Part shown: piece after piece, positions 45,288-55,668 of the stretch
Position numbering within the stretch: the first letter of the stretch is position 1
Layout: every line of letters begins with the position of its first letter
Assembly (NCBI RefSeq): GCF_001941345.1
Contig: NZ_CP009251.1
Location: 496,001-560,000 of the forward strand
DNA length: 64,000 bases
Direction of reading: 5' to 3'
Source: Corynebacterium stationis
GTDB lineage: Bacteria; Actinomycetota; Actinomycetes; Mycobacteriales; Mycobacteriaceae
Notes under the pieces: generated by a model
What the model was told of the DNA's origin: nothing
The model's database searches: none
What the model saw: the letters and a program-made list of their open reading frames with translations, nothing else
Position numbers and translations under genes: made by a program

Positions 45288-47630
45288 GTGATTGGTCAAG
45301 AATATATCCGCGTTGTCGGCGCAAATGACAACAATTTGAAAAATGTGAGCATCGATATCCCCAAGCGTAAGCTCACCGTCTTTACTGGCGTGTCTGGATC
45401 CGGCAAGTCCTCGCTGGTCTTTGACACCGTCGCTGCCGAATCCCAGCGGTTAATCAATGAAACCTACCCAGGCTTCGTGCAAGGTTTCATGCAATCTCTC
45501 GCACGTCCTGATGTGGAGCACCTCGAAGGCCTTACCGCGGCGATCATCGTCGGCCAGGAGCCGTTGGCTGCGAATACGCGCTCAACGTTCGGCACCGTCA
45601 CCGATATCACCGGCATGCTGCGCGTGCTCTTCTCGCGTATCGCAGAACCGCACGTGGGTGGACCAGGTGCGTATTCGTTTAATGTGCCATCGGTAAGCGC
45701 GCAAGGCGCGATGAGCGTCAATGACGGCAAGAAGACCGTCACCAAGTTTGAACGCACCGGCGGTATGTGCCCGCATTGTGATGGCACTGGCCGCGTGTCT
45801 GATATTGACCTGACGGCCGTGGTGGATGAAAGCCTCTCGCTCAACGAGGGTGCGATTTTGGTGCACGGGCTCAAGGTAGATTCCTGGTCGTGGAAGACCT
45901 GCGCCGATTCTGGTTTCTACTCAGCCGATAAACCGGTCAAGGACTTCACCGAAGCCGAAAAGCACAAGCTGTATTTTGCTGAGGATGAGAAAGTTAAATC
46001 CAGCGGCATCAACATGACCTATAACGGTCTGGTGCCACGGCTGAAGGGTTCTTTGTTGGCCAAGGACCCAGATTCTTTGCAGAAGAACCTGCGTGAGTAT
46101 GTTGACCGCGCGGTGACTTTCGTGTCCTGCCCGGACTGTGGCGGCACGCGTTTGGCGGAGCATGCGCGGACTTCGACGATCAACGGCAAGTCCATCGCGG
46201 ATATCAGCGACGTCGAGTTGGGTGAAGTTCTCCAGTGGCTACGTGGAGTCGATGACAAGCGCGTTGCCCCGCTCGTCGATGTCTTAGCCTCATCCCTTGA
46301 AACCGCCATAGACTTGGGATTGGGATATCTTACTTTGTCGCGGCCTTCGGGCACGTTGTCTGGCGGTGAGGCACAGCGCTCACGCATGGTGCGACACTTG
46401 GGTTCCGCGCTGACCGATGCCACCTACGTATTCGATGAGCCCACCGCTGGCTTGCACCCAGCAGATATTGAGCGCATGAACCGTACCCTGCTGCAGCTGC
46501 GCGATAAGGGCAATACAGTGCTGGTCGTTGAGCACAAGCCAGAGACCATCGCGATTGCTGACCACGTAATTGACCTTGGTCCACGCGCTGGTACACACGG
46601 CGGCGAAATTACTTTTGCCGGCAGCTTTGAGGAACTCAAAGCATCGGATACCGTGACCGGCAAGCATTTGGGCGACCGCGTTCCGGTTAAAGACGAGGTG
46701 CGCAAAGCAACCGATGTAGTCGCGATTCGCGGGGCATCGCGCAACAACTTGGACAACGTCGATGTGGATATTCCACTCGGTGTGCTCAGCGCGATTACTG
46801 GTGTGGCCGGTTCAGGTAAGTCCTCACTGATGGCGTGTTTGCCGCAGGACTTGGTGGATTCCGGACGCATCCTCTTTGTCGATCAATCTGCGATTCGCGG
46901 TTCACGGCGTTCCAACCCCGCAACCTATACCGGCGCGCTGGATTCTATCCGTAAGGCATTTGCTAAAGCCCACGGTGTGAAGCCGGGGCTGTTTTCGGCG
47001 AACTCCGATGGCGCCTGCCCACATTGCAACGGCGCCGGCGTGGTCTGGGTGGATTTGGGCCTGATGAGCAGTGTGGACGTGCCGTGCGAGGTGTGTGAAG
47101 GCCGTCGCTTCAACGATGAGGTCTTGGGCAACGAGCTCGCAGGCAAAAACATCGCCGATGTACTAGAGCTGCCAGCAGAACAAGCCGCGGCCTATTTCAA
47201 GGATAAAGAATCGAAGGTCCCCGCAGCCGCCAAGATTTGTGACACCCTGGTCAGCGTCGGATTGGGCTATATCACCTTGGGGCAGGCGTTGAATACGCTT
47301 TCAGGCGGTGAGCGGCAGCGTCTCAAACTCGCTGTACACCTGGGCTCGAAGGGTGCTGCAGATATCTTGGTGCTCGATGAACCCACCACCGGTTTGCACT
47401 TGGCAGATGTGGACATGCTGCTGGGGCTTTTGGACACGCTGGTGGAGTCAGGAAACACAGTGGTCTGCGTGGAACACCACCTAGCGGTAGTAGCTCACGC
47501 AGACCACGTGATTGACCTTGGCCCAGGCGCTGGCTCGGAAGGCGGCACCATCGTCTTTGCCGGTGCGCCAAAGGACCTGATGAAGGTTGAAGAATCACAG
47601 ACCGGACAGTATTTGGCTAGCTACGCTTAA
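45288..47630 (+). CDS. UvrA-like ABC ATPase (drug-resistance type paralog)
   Basis: A 780-residue cytosolic protein with two ABC cassettes: P-loops GVSGSGKSS (about residue 36) and GVAGSGKSS (about 508), signature LSGGEAQRSRM and LSGGERQRLKL, and two zinc modules with CxxC pairs (CPHCDGTG, CPDCGGT; CPHCNGAG, CEVCEGR). It is shorter than housekeeping UvrA (about 950 residues) and lacks the full UvrB-binding insert, as in DrrC/UvrA2 paralogs linked to antibiotic tolerance. GTG 45288 is chosen because the family starts near EYIRVVGANDNNLKN; ATG 45252 is an alternative. It overlaps the convergent aldehyde dehydrogenase by 14 bp. Confidence 0.87.
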   Translation: MIGQEYIRVVGANDNNLKNVSIDIPKRKLTVFTGVSGSGKSSLVFDTVAAESQRLINETYPGFVQGFMQSLARPDVEHLEGLTAAIIVGQEPLAANTRSTFGTVTDITGMLRVLFSRIAEPHVGGPGAYSFNVPSVSAQGAMSVNDGKKTVTKFERTGGMCPHCDGTGRVSDIDLTAVVDESLSLNEGAILVHGLKVDSWSWKTCADSGFYSADKPVKDFTEAEKHKLYFAEDEKVKSSGINMTYNGLVPRLKGSLLAKDPDSLQKNLREYVDRAVTFVSCPDCGGTRLAEHARTSTINGKSIADISDVELGEVLQWLRGVDDKRVAPLVDVLASSLETAIDLGLGYLTLSRPSGTLSGGEAQRSRMVRHLGSALTDATYVFDEPTAGLHPADIERMNRTLLQLRDKGNTVLVVEHKPETIAIADHVIDLGPRAGTHGGEITFAGSFEELKASDTVTGKHLGDRVPVKDEVRKATDVVAIRGASRNNLDNVDVDIPLGVLSAITGVAGSGKSSLMACLPQDLVDSGRILFVDQSAIRGSRRSNPATYTGALDSIRKAFAKAHGVKPGLFSANSDGACPHCNGAGVVWVDLGLMSSVDVPCEVCEGRRFNDEVLGNELAGKNIADVLELPAEQAAAYFKDKESKVPAAAKICDTLVSVGLGYITLGQALNTLSGGERQRLKLAVHLGSKGAADILVLDEPTTGLHLADVDMLLGLLDTLVESGNTVVCVEHHLAVVAHADHVIDLGPGAGSEGGTIVFAGAPKDLMKVEESQTGQYLASYA

Positions 47631-49068
47631 TACCAATCCAGCGGTCGTCGGTGAATTCTTCAATCGCCCAGTCACCATTGAAGCGGCCCAGACCGGAGTT
47701 CTTCATTCCACCGAACATTACGTGCGGCTCATCATTGACCGTGAGGTCATTGATGTGCACCATTCCAGATTCGATCTGCAGTGCTACCTGCGAGGCGTGG
47801 TCAATGTCGGTGGAGTAGATGGCTGCGGATAGTCCGAATTCTGGGTCATTGGCCAGCTCGATGGCATGTGCTTCGTCATCGGCTTTCATCACGCCGATGA
47901 TGGGGCCAAAGATTTCATCGCGGGCAAGTTCCATATCGCGGGTGACATCCGTAAAGACGTGCGGCGAAATCACACGACCCGTGATATCACCTTCCAGCGC
48001 TACAGTCGCGCCTTCTTCCTTGGCCCTCGTAATCTTGGACTTCACGCTCTCTAGCTGACTGTCGTTGATGATTGGGCCCACCACGACCTTGTCATCAGAA
48101 GGATCACCTGCTGAAATATTCTTCGCAGCTGCGACGAATTTCTCAACGAACTCGTCGTACACCGCGGCATCGACAATCACCCGGTTGACGGCCATGCAAA
48201 TCTGGCCCTGGTGCAAGAATGAACCGACGGCGGCATCGTGTGCTGCCTTGTCCACGTCGGCATCGGCAAGCACTACCAGCGGAGCATTACCACCCAGTTC
48301 GAGCGAAACATTCTTCATCGGCCCGCCGTTGATAGCAAGCTCGCCGACGCGGCGTCCCACCGGGGTAGAGCCCGTAAAAGAAATCAGCTTCGGCACAGCG
48401 TGCGTGACAAAGTCATCACCGATTTCTGAACCAGCGCCGGTGACATTGCCTATGACCGCAGCAGGCACGCCCGCTTCCTCAAAAATGCGCGCGGGGATAA
48501 GCCCACCGGTAATCGGAGTATCACTCGCAGCCTTAATCACTACCGCATTGCCTAGCGCCAACGCCGGTGCGACCGAACGAATAGAAAGGTGCAACGGGAA
48601 ATTCCACGGGCTAATGACACCCACAACGCCCTTGGCCACGCGATAGACACGGTTTTCTTTGCCAGGCGTATTCGATGGCGAAATACGCCCGTGCATGCGC
48701 GCCGGGAAAGATGCAGCTTCGCGCGTAATGCCGGCCGCGAGAGTTACTTCTAGATTCGCTTTATCGCGGGTCGAGCCAGACTCAGCAATGAGCAGCTCAA
48801 CGATTTCCTCGCGCTTTTCTTCTAGTAGCTCCGCGGCCCGGTACATAATCGCCGAACGCTTAGCAGGCGCTAGCGCAGCCCACTTGGGCTGTGCCTGCTG
48901 CGCTGCGACATAAGCCTCATCGACATCGGCTGCCGAAGCCAAGGGAATCTCCGCGATTACCGAGTCGTCATAAGGGTTGAGATCAGTAGTACTGCGCTGT
49001 GAGCTGCCTGTGCGCCAGGTACCGGCGATTAATTGTTGCTCAAGCTCAATGCCAGAAAAAGTAGACAT
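47617..49068 (-). CDS. NAD(P)-dependent aldehyde dehydrogenase (vanillin/benzaldehyde type)
   Basis: The 483-residue product is a soluble aldehyde dehydrogenase with the general-base Glu in VSLELGGNAPL, catalytic Cys in HQGQICMAVNR, and cofactor loop SFTGSTPVGRRVG. Overall sequence resembles vanillin and benzaldehyde dehydrogenases of corynebacteria; the exact substrate cannot be told from sequence. ATG 49068 has taaggaag upstream. No aromatic-degradation genes are nearby. Confidence 0.88.
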   Translation of the reverse strand: MSTFSGIELEQQLIAGTWRTGSSQRSTTDLNPYDDSVIAEIPLASAADVDEAYVAAQQAQPKWAALAPAKRSAIMYRAAELLEEKREEIVELLIAESGSTRDKANLEVTLAAGITREAASFPARMHGRISPSNTPGKENRVYRVAKGVVGVISPWNFPLHLSIRSVAPALALGNAVVIKAASDTPITGGLIPARIFEEAGVPAAVIGNVTGAGSEIGDDFVTHAVPKLISFTGSTPVGRRVGELAINGGPMKNVSLELGGNAPLVVLADADVDKAAHDAAVGSFLHQGQICMAVNRVIVDAAVYDEFVEKFVAAAKNISAGDPSDDKVVVGPIINDSQLESVKSKITRAKEEGATVALEGDITGRVISPHVFTDVTRDMELARDEIFGPIIGVMKADDEAHAIELANDPEFGLSAAIYSTDIDHASQVALQIESGMVHINDLTVNDEPHVMFGGMKNSGLGRFNGDWAIEEFTDDRWIGIKRS

Positions 49069-49160
49069 GTGGGGTACTTCCTTAGCTTTTCGACTACAAA
49101 CGGTGAAGGCCGTTATGGCCCCCACCATACTGAATGCTGGAAGTATCGTGGGCTGGATTT

Positions 49161-49457
49161 CTAGACAGTGACCTTCCGCTTGCGCTCACCGCGCAGCGCA
49201 ACCGAGCGCTCGGATTCGCTCATTCCGCCCCACACACCATAAGGTTCAGCTGATTTTAGAGCATGATCGCGGCACAGCTGGAGAACTGGGCAGTCTGCAC
49301 AAATTGCTTTCGCTCGGTTTTCCCGCTGGGAACGAGCCCGGCCGCGCTCGCCGTCAGGATGGTAGAACACATCCGAATTTTCTCCCCGGCAAGAACCATG
49401 TAGCTGCCATTCCCAAAAATCAGCGTTGGGTCCTGGAAGCAGATGTGGCTGTGACAC
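49161..49457 (-). CDS. whcB: WhiB-family iron-sulfur transcription regulator (WhcB/WhiB3-like)
   Basis: The 98-residue product has the four cluster-binding Cys (C23, C53, C56, C62; pattern C-x29-CADCPVLQLC), the G(V/I)WGG turn in EPYGVWGGMSESER, and a basic C-terminal tail RGERKRKVTV. WhiB proteins bind a [4Fe-4S] cluster and act with sigma-A on redox and developmental genes. Position between groEL1 and sigD matches WhiB3 of mycobacteria and WhcB of C. glutamicum; the symbol rests on synteny. Start is GTG with AAGGAG. Confidence 0.85.
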   Translation of the reverse strand: MSQPHLLPGPNADFWEWQLHGSCRGENSDVFYHPDGERGRARSQRENRAKAICADCPVLQLCRDHALKSAEPYGVWGGMSESERSVALRGERKRKVTV

Positions 49458-49784
49458 GGTTTTAGACTCCTTATTGGAAATAAGAACGACAGAGGTTTAA
49501 AAAATGCCAAAATAATGGCCAGGAGGTAGTGTTTCGCGAAGGGGTAAACAAAAAGTAGCCAAATGGTTGCTTTTGTGTGCCCTTACCCAGGAAAAACAGG
49601 ATTTCTCCCACTTGACCTGCATGATTGTCCAAGGTTAAAGGTAAATGAACTCTTTTAGTGCAGGTCGTGCGCGCTCGTTTTCTGACAAAATGCAGGTAAC
49701 TTGTTAGGCTATTACGGTTTGTGTGAGGCACAAGGGGACTAAGATTTAGATTTACTGGTTACGCAGCGAAGGGCAAAAGGAAAC
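49458..49784. promoter_or_regulatory. Divergent whcB/sigD control region
   Basis: This 327-bp AT-richer gap separates the divergent whcB and sigD genes. For sigD, CTGACA (49682-49687) and TAGGCT (49705-49710), 17-nt spacer, are a possible promoter with a leader of about 70 nt. No open frame of interest was found; minus-strand frames here have poor coding character. Confidence 0.45.
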
Positions 49785-50384
49785 GTGAACGATACCGAAA
49801 AGGAGCTAGCGGAGCTTGTCCCGCTGGCTGTGGACGGCAGTCGTCGTGCGATGCAGGACATACTGCGGATCATTTACCCGCAGGTCCTGCGCTATTGCCG
49901 CGCCCGTATCGGGGGAGGGCGCCAACCCACTGCTGAAGACGTCACCCAAGAAATTTGCTTGGCCGTAGCTAATTCAATTTCTACTTACGTAGATAAAGGC
50001 CGCCCGTTTATGGCGTATGTCTACGGAATCGCTTTTAACAAGGTCACCGACGCGCACCGGGCGATGGGCCGAGACCGCACTTTGCCCACCGAAGAAGTGC
50101 CGGATGAAGTGGATCAAAGCGATAATCCAGAAGATTTCGCATTACTTAACGATGGTAGTAACAGAGTCCGTTCTTTACTCGATACATTAAGTGACAAGGC
50201 CCGCAACATTATCATCTTAAGAGTGTTCGTCGGGCTGTCTGCGGAAGAGACCGCGGAGGTCTGCGGAAGAGACCGCGGAGGTTGTAAATTCCACCCCCGG
50301 CGCTGTACGCGTTGCCCAGCACAGGGCACTAGCGCAGCTACGGAAGGTAGTAGGCGCAACCAACGAAAACTGACGGAGACTTAA
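49785..50384 (+). pseudogene. sigD: ECF sigma factor SigD, frameshifted in region 4
   Basis: SigD is an ECF sigma factor controlling envelope and mycolate genes in corynebacteria. The frame starts at GTG 49785 with aaaggaaa upstream. Residues 1-159 are normal: sigma-2 (LRYCRARIGGGRQPTAEDVTQEICLAV) and the first helices of sigma-4 (LLDTLSDKARNIIILRVFVGLSAEETAEV). A perfect 22-bp tandem duplication at 50238-50281 then shifts the frame, giving 40 unrelated residues (CGRDRGGCKFHPRR...) to a stop at 50384. Removing one copy restores VVNSTPGAVRVAQHRALAQL, the -35 recognition helix, and a stop at 50371-50373, giving a 188-residue protein. The product as read should not recognise promoters. Confidence 0.9.
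50238..50281 (+). repeat. Perfect 22-bp tandem duplication in sigD
   Basis: The unit TCTGCGGAAGAGACCGCGGA followed by GG occurs at 50238-50259 and again at 50260-50281 without mismatch. Twenty-two is not a multiple of three, so the reading frame shifts. The unit itself contains a short inverted repeat (CGCGG core), which may favour slippage. Confidence 0.97.
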
Positions 50385-50461
50385 ATCTTTATCCATTGTT
50401 CGTTATAAATCGATAGTGACATAAATAAAATGACTAATCGCCAGGGAAAGGGGGAGTAGAC

Positions 50462-51307
50462 ATGGTTAAGAAAAATAATGATGGGCCGGGTTCACCTGAG
50501 TCCATGGCTGAGCAGCTTCAGCCGCTGATCGACGATGATGCTTTCATGACCGAGCTTTCCTTAGGTAATGATCCTTCAGATGGTGCGGATGAGCTTGCTG
50601 CACTGTTTTTGGAGCTGCGTGAAGACGTTGAACGTCAAATGCCTGCTGCGCCGAAGGTTGAGGGCGCGGATTTAGAACCTGAAGTTATCTCTTTGTCGAG
50701 CGCACGCAAGCGTCGCCGCAGAAACCGTCCGCTTATGAGCGGACTAATCGGTGCGGCTGCCGCAACCGTGTTGATTGCTGGCTCAGGTGCCGCAATCTAC
50801 AACGCCGGTCCTGGCTCGCCGCTATACGGCATGAACCAGAGCCTGTTTAGCTCTTCTGATGATGCCTTTGTGGAGCTTGCGAGCACCTTGGAAGAGATGG
50901 ATGCGGCAGCTGCTTCTGGCGATTTAGCGGGCACCCGCGCGCTGTTGGAAGAAGCACGTAATCTCGCAGCCCGAGCGCAAGGTGATCGTCGCGCTGCGGA
51001 AAGCGAAGCTAGTGAAGCCAGCCGGGCATCGCGTGCCAATAAGGCTAATACCACCACGGTGACGGAAACTGTGCGTGCTCCTGAATCTTCGCCGAAGTCG
51101 CAGACGCCAGAACCAAGCGCAACGCCAGAAACAGAGACCACCACGACCACGGTGGTTGAGCGCTACACCGATACCGTAGTGGAGACCACCACGGTCTACG
51201 ACAACACGGTGCCTAACCCGTTGCCTTCGCCGACGGAAAACCCCGAGCCCACCGAAGATCCGGATAGCCCCGATGATGGGCTCGCGCCACCGCAGGTACA
51301 GCGTTAA
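50462..51307 (+). CDS. rsdA: Anti-sigma-D factor RsdA
   Basis: RsdA is a membrane-spanning anti-sigma factor that holds SigD. The 281-residue product has an acidic sigma-binding N-terminus (LQPLIDDDAFMTELSLGNDPSDGADELAALFLELREDVE), a basic patch SARKRRRRNRP, a membrane helix at about residues 95-118 (SGLIGAAAATVLIAGSGAAIY), an Ala/Glu-rich helical segment, and a long Thr/Pro-rich extracytoplasmic tail. The gene is intact although sigD is not. It has its own GGGGGAG-type ribosome site and a 77-bp gap from sigD. Confidence 0.92.
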   Translation: MVKKNNDGPGSPESMAEQLQPLIDDDAFMTELSLGNDPSDGADELAALFLELREDVERQMPAAPKVEGADLEPEVISLSSARKRRRRNRPLMSGLIGAAAATVLIAGSGAAIYNAGPGSPLYGMNQSLFSSSDDAFVELASTLEEMDAAAASGDLAGTRALLEEARNLAARAQGDRRAAESEASEASRASRANKANTTTVTETVRAPESSPKSQTPEPSATPETETTTTTVVERYTDTVVETTTVYDNTVPNPLPSPTENPEPTEDPDSPDDGLAPPQVQR

Positions 51308-51309
51308 GA

Positions 51310-51359
51310 ACAAAGCCTCTGCTTCCTCCCGAAATACTGGGAAGGAGCAGAGGCTTTGA
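51310..51359. terminator. Bidirectional terminator between rsdA and DUF5319 gene
   Basis: CAAAGCCTCTGC... (51311-51330) pairs with ...GCAGAGGCTTTG (51339-51358) between convergent genes; A- and T-rich flanks lie on both sides. Confidence 0.88.
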
Positions 51360-51364
51360 AGCTT

Positions 51365-51727
51365 TTAACGGAAGCGGTGCGAGTGCATGCCGTCGATAAA
51401 GCCCACCGCATATTCCCACGGCACGTAGCGGTTAGGGTCGGGCTCGGCGCCGGGCTCGTGGACGGCCGAGAGCTCATCGTTAAGCATGCTCTTCATATTT
51501 GAAGCCATGATGTCCCACTCATAAAAGTGGGGCTCTTCGCAGTCCTCACAAAACATGAAAATGCCATCAATTCCACGTGGGGACAGGTGCTTGGCAAACT
51601 CTTGCACAAGCTCTAAATCGCGGTTCAGAGCAAAGCGCTCTTCCGCGGTCAATGGCTCTACGTGCTCATCATCCTCAATGAAAGATGCCGGATCATTGGG
51701 ATCATCAGCAAAGGGATCTTTGGGCAT
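51365..51727 (-). CDS. DUF5319 family protein
   Basis: A 120-residue acidic soluble protein conserved between rsdA and guaB2 in corynebacteria and mycobacteria (Rv3412 in M. tuberculosis). It contains PKDPFADDPNDPASF near the start, a CxxC in MFCEDCEEPHFYEWD that may bind metal, and DPNRYVPWEYAVGFIDG at the end. Its function is unknown. The start is uncertain: ATG 51727 fits the family, but GTG 51745 or ATG 51781 are possible. Confidence 0.85.
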   Translation of the reverse strand: MPKDPFADDPNDPASFIEDDEHVEPLTAEERFALNRDLELVQEFAKHLSPRGIDGIFMFCEDCEEPHFYEWDIMASNMKSMLNDELSAVHEPGAEPDPNRYVPWEYAVGFIDGMHSHRFR

Positions 51728-51844
51728 ATTGGCGAAAAAGTTCACACTCCGAAGCCTAGGTAATACTTTCGGTTTAGGCAATTATCCAGGCACACCTTAT
51801 TAACTGCATTACACGGATATGTATATCGCGCCGATAAGGATTAA

Positions 51845-53407
<1,563 letters not shown>

Positions 53408-53423
53408 GGATTAAAAATAATTC

Positions 53424-54554
53424 ATGCGTGACTACGTTGAAATTGGTATTGGCCGTGAGGCGCGCCGAACCTATGACTTAGCTGATATCTCTTTGGTGTC
53501 GAACCGCCGTACTCGTTCCTCCTCGGATGCGAGCACGCAATGGCATATTGATGCCTACACGTTTGATATTCCGGTGGTTTCTCACGCAACGGATGCTTTG
53601 GCTACCCCTGAGTTTGTTATCGAGATGGGCAAGCAAGGCGGCCTGGGTGTTATTAACGCTGAAGGTCTGTGGGGCCGCCACGAAGACCTGGACGGGGTCA
53701 TCGCGGAGGTCTGCAAGAGCTCAGACGATCTTTCGGTGCTGCAGGAACTTCACGCAGCTCCGTTGAAGCCGGAGCTTTTGGCTGAGCGTATTTCTCAGGT
53801 TCGTGATTCGGGCGTGACGGTTGCTGTGCGCGTGTCTCCGCAGAATGCGCGTGAGATTGCACCAATCGTTATCACGGCTGGTGCTGAGTTGCTGTTTATT
53901 CAGGGCACGCTGATTTCTGCTGAGCATGTTTCTACCGGCGGTGAGCCTTTGAACTTGAAGGAGTTCATTGGCACCTTGGAGGTTCCGGTCATTGCTGGTG
54001 GCGTGGTGGATTACACCACTGCTTTGCACTTGATGCGCACCGGTGCTGCAGGTGTTATCGTCGGCGGCGGCGTGAACACTAACGCTGAGACCGTCGGCAT
54101 CGATGTGCCTATGGCAACTGCCATCGCCGATGTCTCCGCCGCCCGCCGCGACTACCTCGATGAAACCGGCGGCCGCTATGTGCACATTCTGGCAGACGAT
54201 GACCTTAATTCTTCTGCCGATATGGCCAAGGCTATTGCGTGTGGTGCAGACGCAGTTGTGCTGGGGCCGCTCTTGGCGCAGGCTGCGGAAGCCGGTGCTG
54301 GTGGCTTTTACTGGCCAGCGGTTGCTGGTCACCCGCGTTTCCCACGCGGCGTTGTGGACTACGCTGGCGATCCAATGTTTGACCTGGATGGCATGGAGGG
54401 CAATAACAAGCCATCTTTGGAAACCGTGCTGTACGGTCCATCCAATGAACCATTTGGACAGCTGAATCTGGTTGGCGGATTGCGCCGCGCGATGGCCAAG
54501 TGTGGCTACACGGACTTGAAGTCCTTCCAGAAGGTTGGACTTGCGGTTCGCTAA
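53424..54554 (+). CDS. guaB3: GuaB3 family IMP dehydrogenase paralog
   Basis: A 376-residue IMPDH-family barrel without CBS domains. In the position of the catalytic loop GSxCTTR of GuaB it reads GVIVGGGVNTNAETVGIDVPMATAIADVSAARRDYL, with no Cys, as in GuaB3 of other actinobacteria. Its reaction is not settled; GuaB3 of cyanobacteria has been reported as a GMP reductase-type enzyme, so IMPDH activity should not be assumed. It is in the guaB operon and ends at a strong terminator. Confidence 0.93.
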   Translation: MRDYVEIGIGREARRTYDLADISLVSNRRTRSSSDASTQWHIDAYTFDIPVVSHATDALATPEFVIEMGKQGGLGVINAEGLWGRHEDLDGVIAEVCKSSDDLSVLQELHAAPLKPELLAERISQVRDSGVTVAVRVSPQNAREIAPIVITAGAELLFIQGTLISAEHVSTGGEPLNLKEFIGTLEVPVIAGGVVDYTTALHLMRTGAAGVIVGGGVNTNAETVGIDVPMATAIADVSAARRDYLDETGGRYVHILADDDLNSSADMAKAIACGADAVVLGPLLAQAAEAGAGGFYWPAVAGHPRFPRGVVDYAGDPMFDLDGMEGNNKPSLETVLYGPSNEPFGQLNLVGGLRRAMAKCGYTDLKSFQKVGLAVR

Positions 54555-54560
54555 ATTAGC

Positions 54561-54602
54561 GCAAAGGCCGTTCGGAGATTTTCTTCCGAACGGCCTTTTT
54601 CG
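54561..54602 (+). terminator. Terminator after guaB3
   Basis: A perfect 14-bp stem (AAAGGCCGTTCGGA 54563-54576 with TCCGAACGGCCTTT 54585-54598) followed by TTTTTC. Confidence 0.94.
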
Positions 54603-54624
54603 ATCCCTAAAGCGGTTCCTGCCG

Positions 54625-55563
54625 CTAGCTGCGCACGTTGCTTACGCGCCGAAGGCGCTGGCGCAGACTGCGTTTGCGGGCCGGCTGATAGATGGGTTCT
54701 TCCACGTCGGGTTCGGGGACTTTCTTGGATGGTTTGGCCACGGTTTGGATGATGGAAGCCAGAACCACCAGCAGGATGGCGGAGATCTTCAACGTGCTGA
54801 GGTTTTGAGATAGCAGAATCCAGCCGAAGAGTCCGGCGAAGACGGGCTCGAGTGAGATGAGGATGGAAAATACGTTGGGCTCCAGCCGACGCAGTGCGAC
54901 CAGTTCGAGGGAGTAGGGAACCAGGGACGCCAGGATGGCCGTGCCGATGGCAAGGGCGAAGAGGTTCCAGTCAGTAAACACCACCAGTGCCTTAGTGCCA
55001 GATAGCGGCGCGAGCAAGATACCACCGATAATCAGCGCGACTGCGAGCCCTCCTTGGCCTGGGACCAGGGTGCCGACATTTTTAGAAGCCAGGATGTAGC
55101 AGGCCCAGAATGCCCCGGCGATGAGCACGAAGATGACGCCGAGCAAGCTCAAGGACTCCCCGGTGAAGGAATCCAGGCCGAGTAAGACCATGCCGAGCAG
55201 CGCTAGAGCTACACAGGCAGCGTCGCGGAAAGTGCGCGATAAGAATGCGGCCAGCGCCAGGGGACCTAGGAACTCAATAGTCACCGCGGTGCCCAGTGGG
55301 ATGCGGTCGATGGCGTTATAGAAAAATCCGTTCATCATTCCCAAGGAGGCGCCGAAAAGCGCGACGCCAACCCATTGTTTGCGCGTCCAGGTATGAAACT
55401 TCGGGCGCGTTATCACCATCAAGATCGCACCCGCCATGAGAAGGCGAATCGACGCTGTACCCCAGGCGCCGGCGTGCGGGAAGAGCTGGATGGCTAATGC
55501 CGCGCCGACCTGCAAAGAAATACAAGAGCCGATGATGCATAAAACTGCGTATGGATTGGTCAT
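54625..55563 (-). CDS. EamA/DMT family exporter, RhtA-like
   Basis: A 312-residue membrane protein with ten helices in two EamA repeats, ending in a basic tail (ARKRSLRQRLRRVSNVRS). The pattern resembles RhtA threonine/homoserine exporters (RIPLGTAVTIEFLGPLALA, and LVPYSLELVALRRLEPNVFSILISLEPVFAGL). Substrate is unknown. It is divergent from a LysR regulator, a common arrangement for regulated amino-acid exporters. Confidence 0.88.
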   Translation of the reverse strand: MTNPYAVLCIIGSCISLQVGAALAIQLFPHAGAWGTASIRLLMAGAILMVITRPKFHTWTRKQWVGVALFGASLGMMNGFFYNAIDRIPLGTAVTIEFLGPLALAAFLSRTFRDAACVALALLGMVLLGLDSFTGESLSLLGVIFVLIAGAFWACYILASKNVGTLVPGQGGLAVALIIGGILLAPLSGTKALVVFTDWNLFALAIGTAILASLVPYSLELVALRRLEPNVFSILISLEPVFAGLFGWILLSQNLSTLKISAILLVVLASIIQTVAKPSKKVPEPDVEEPIYQPARKRSLRQRLRRVSNVRS

Positions 55564-55668
55564 ACATGTATTTTGCGATAGATCATTCTGTTAGTCTATC
55601 TACAATTAATAGCGTTAATAGTTAAGATTTTCTACCAAATAATTCGATGAGATTCTTCGGAGCGAAAC

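Noticed and set aside
50285..50384. Cys-rich tail of SigD as a possible new metal-binding domain
   Set aside because: It is the out-of-frame reading of normal sigma-4 codons caused by the 22-bp duplication.
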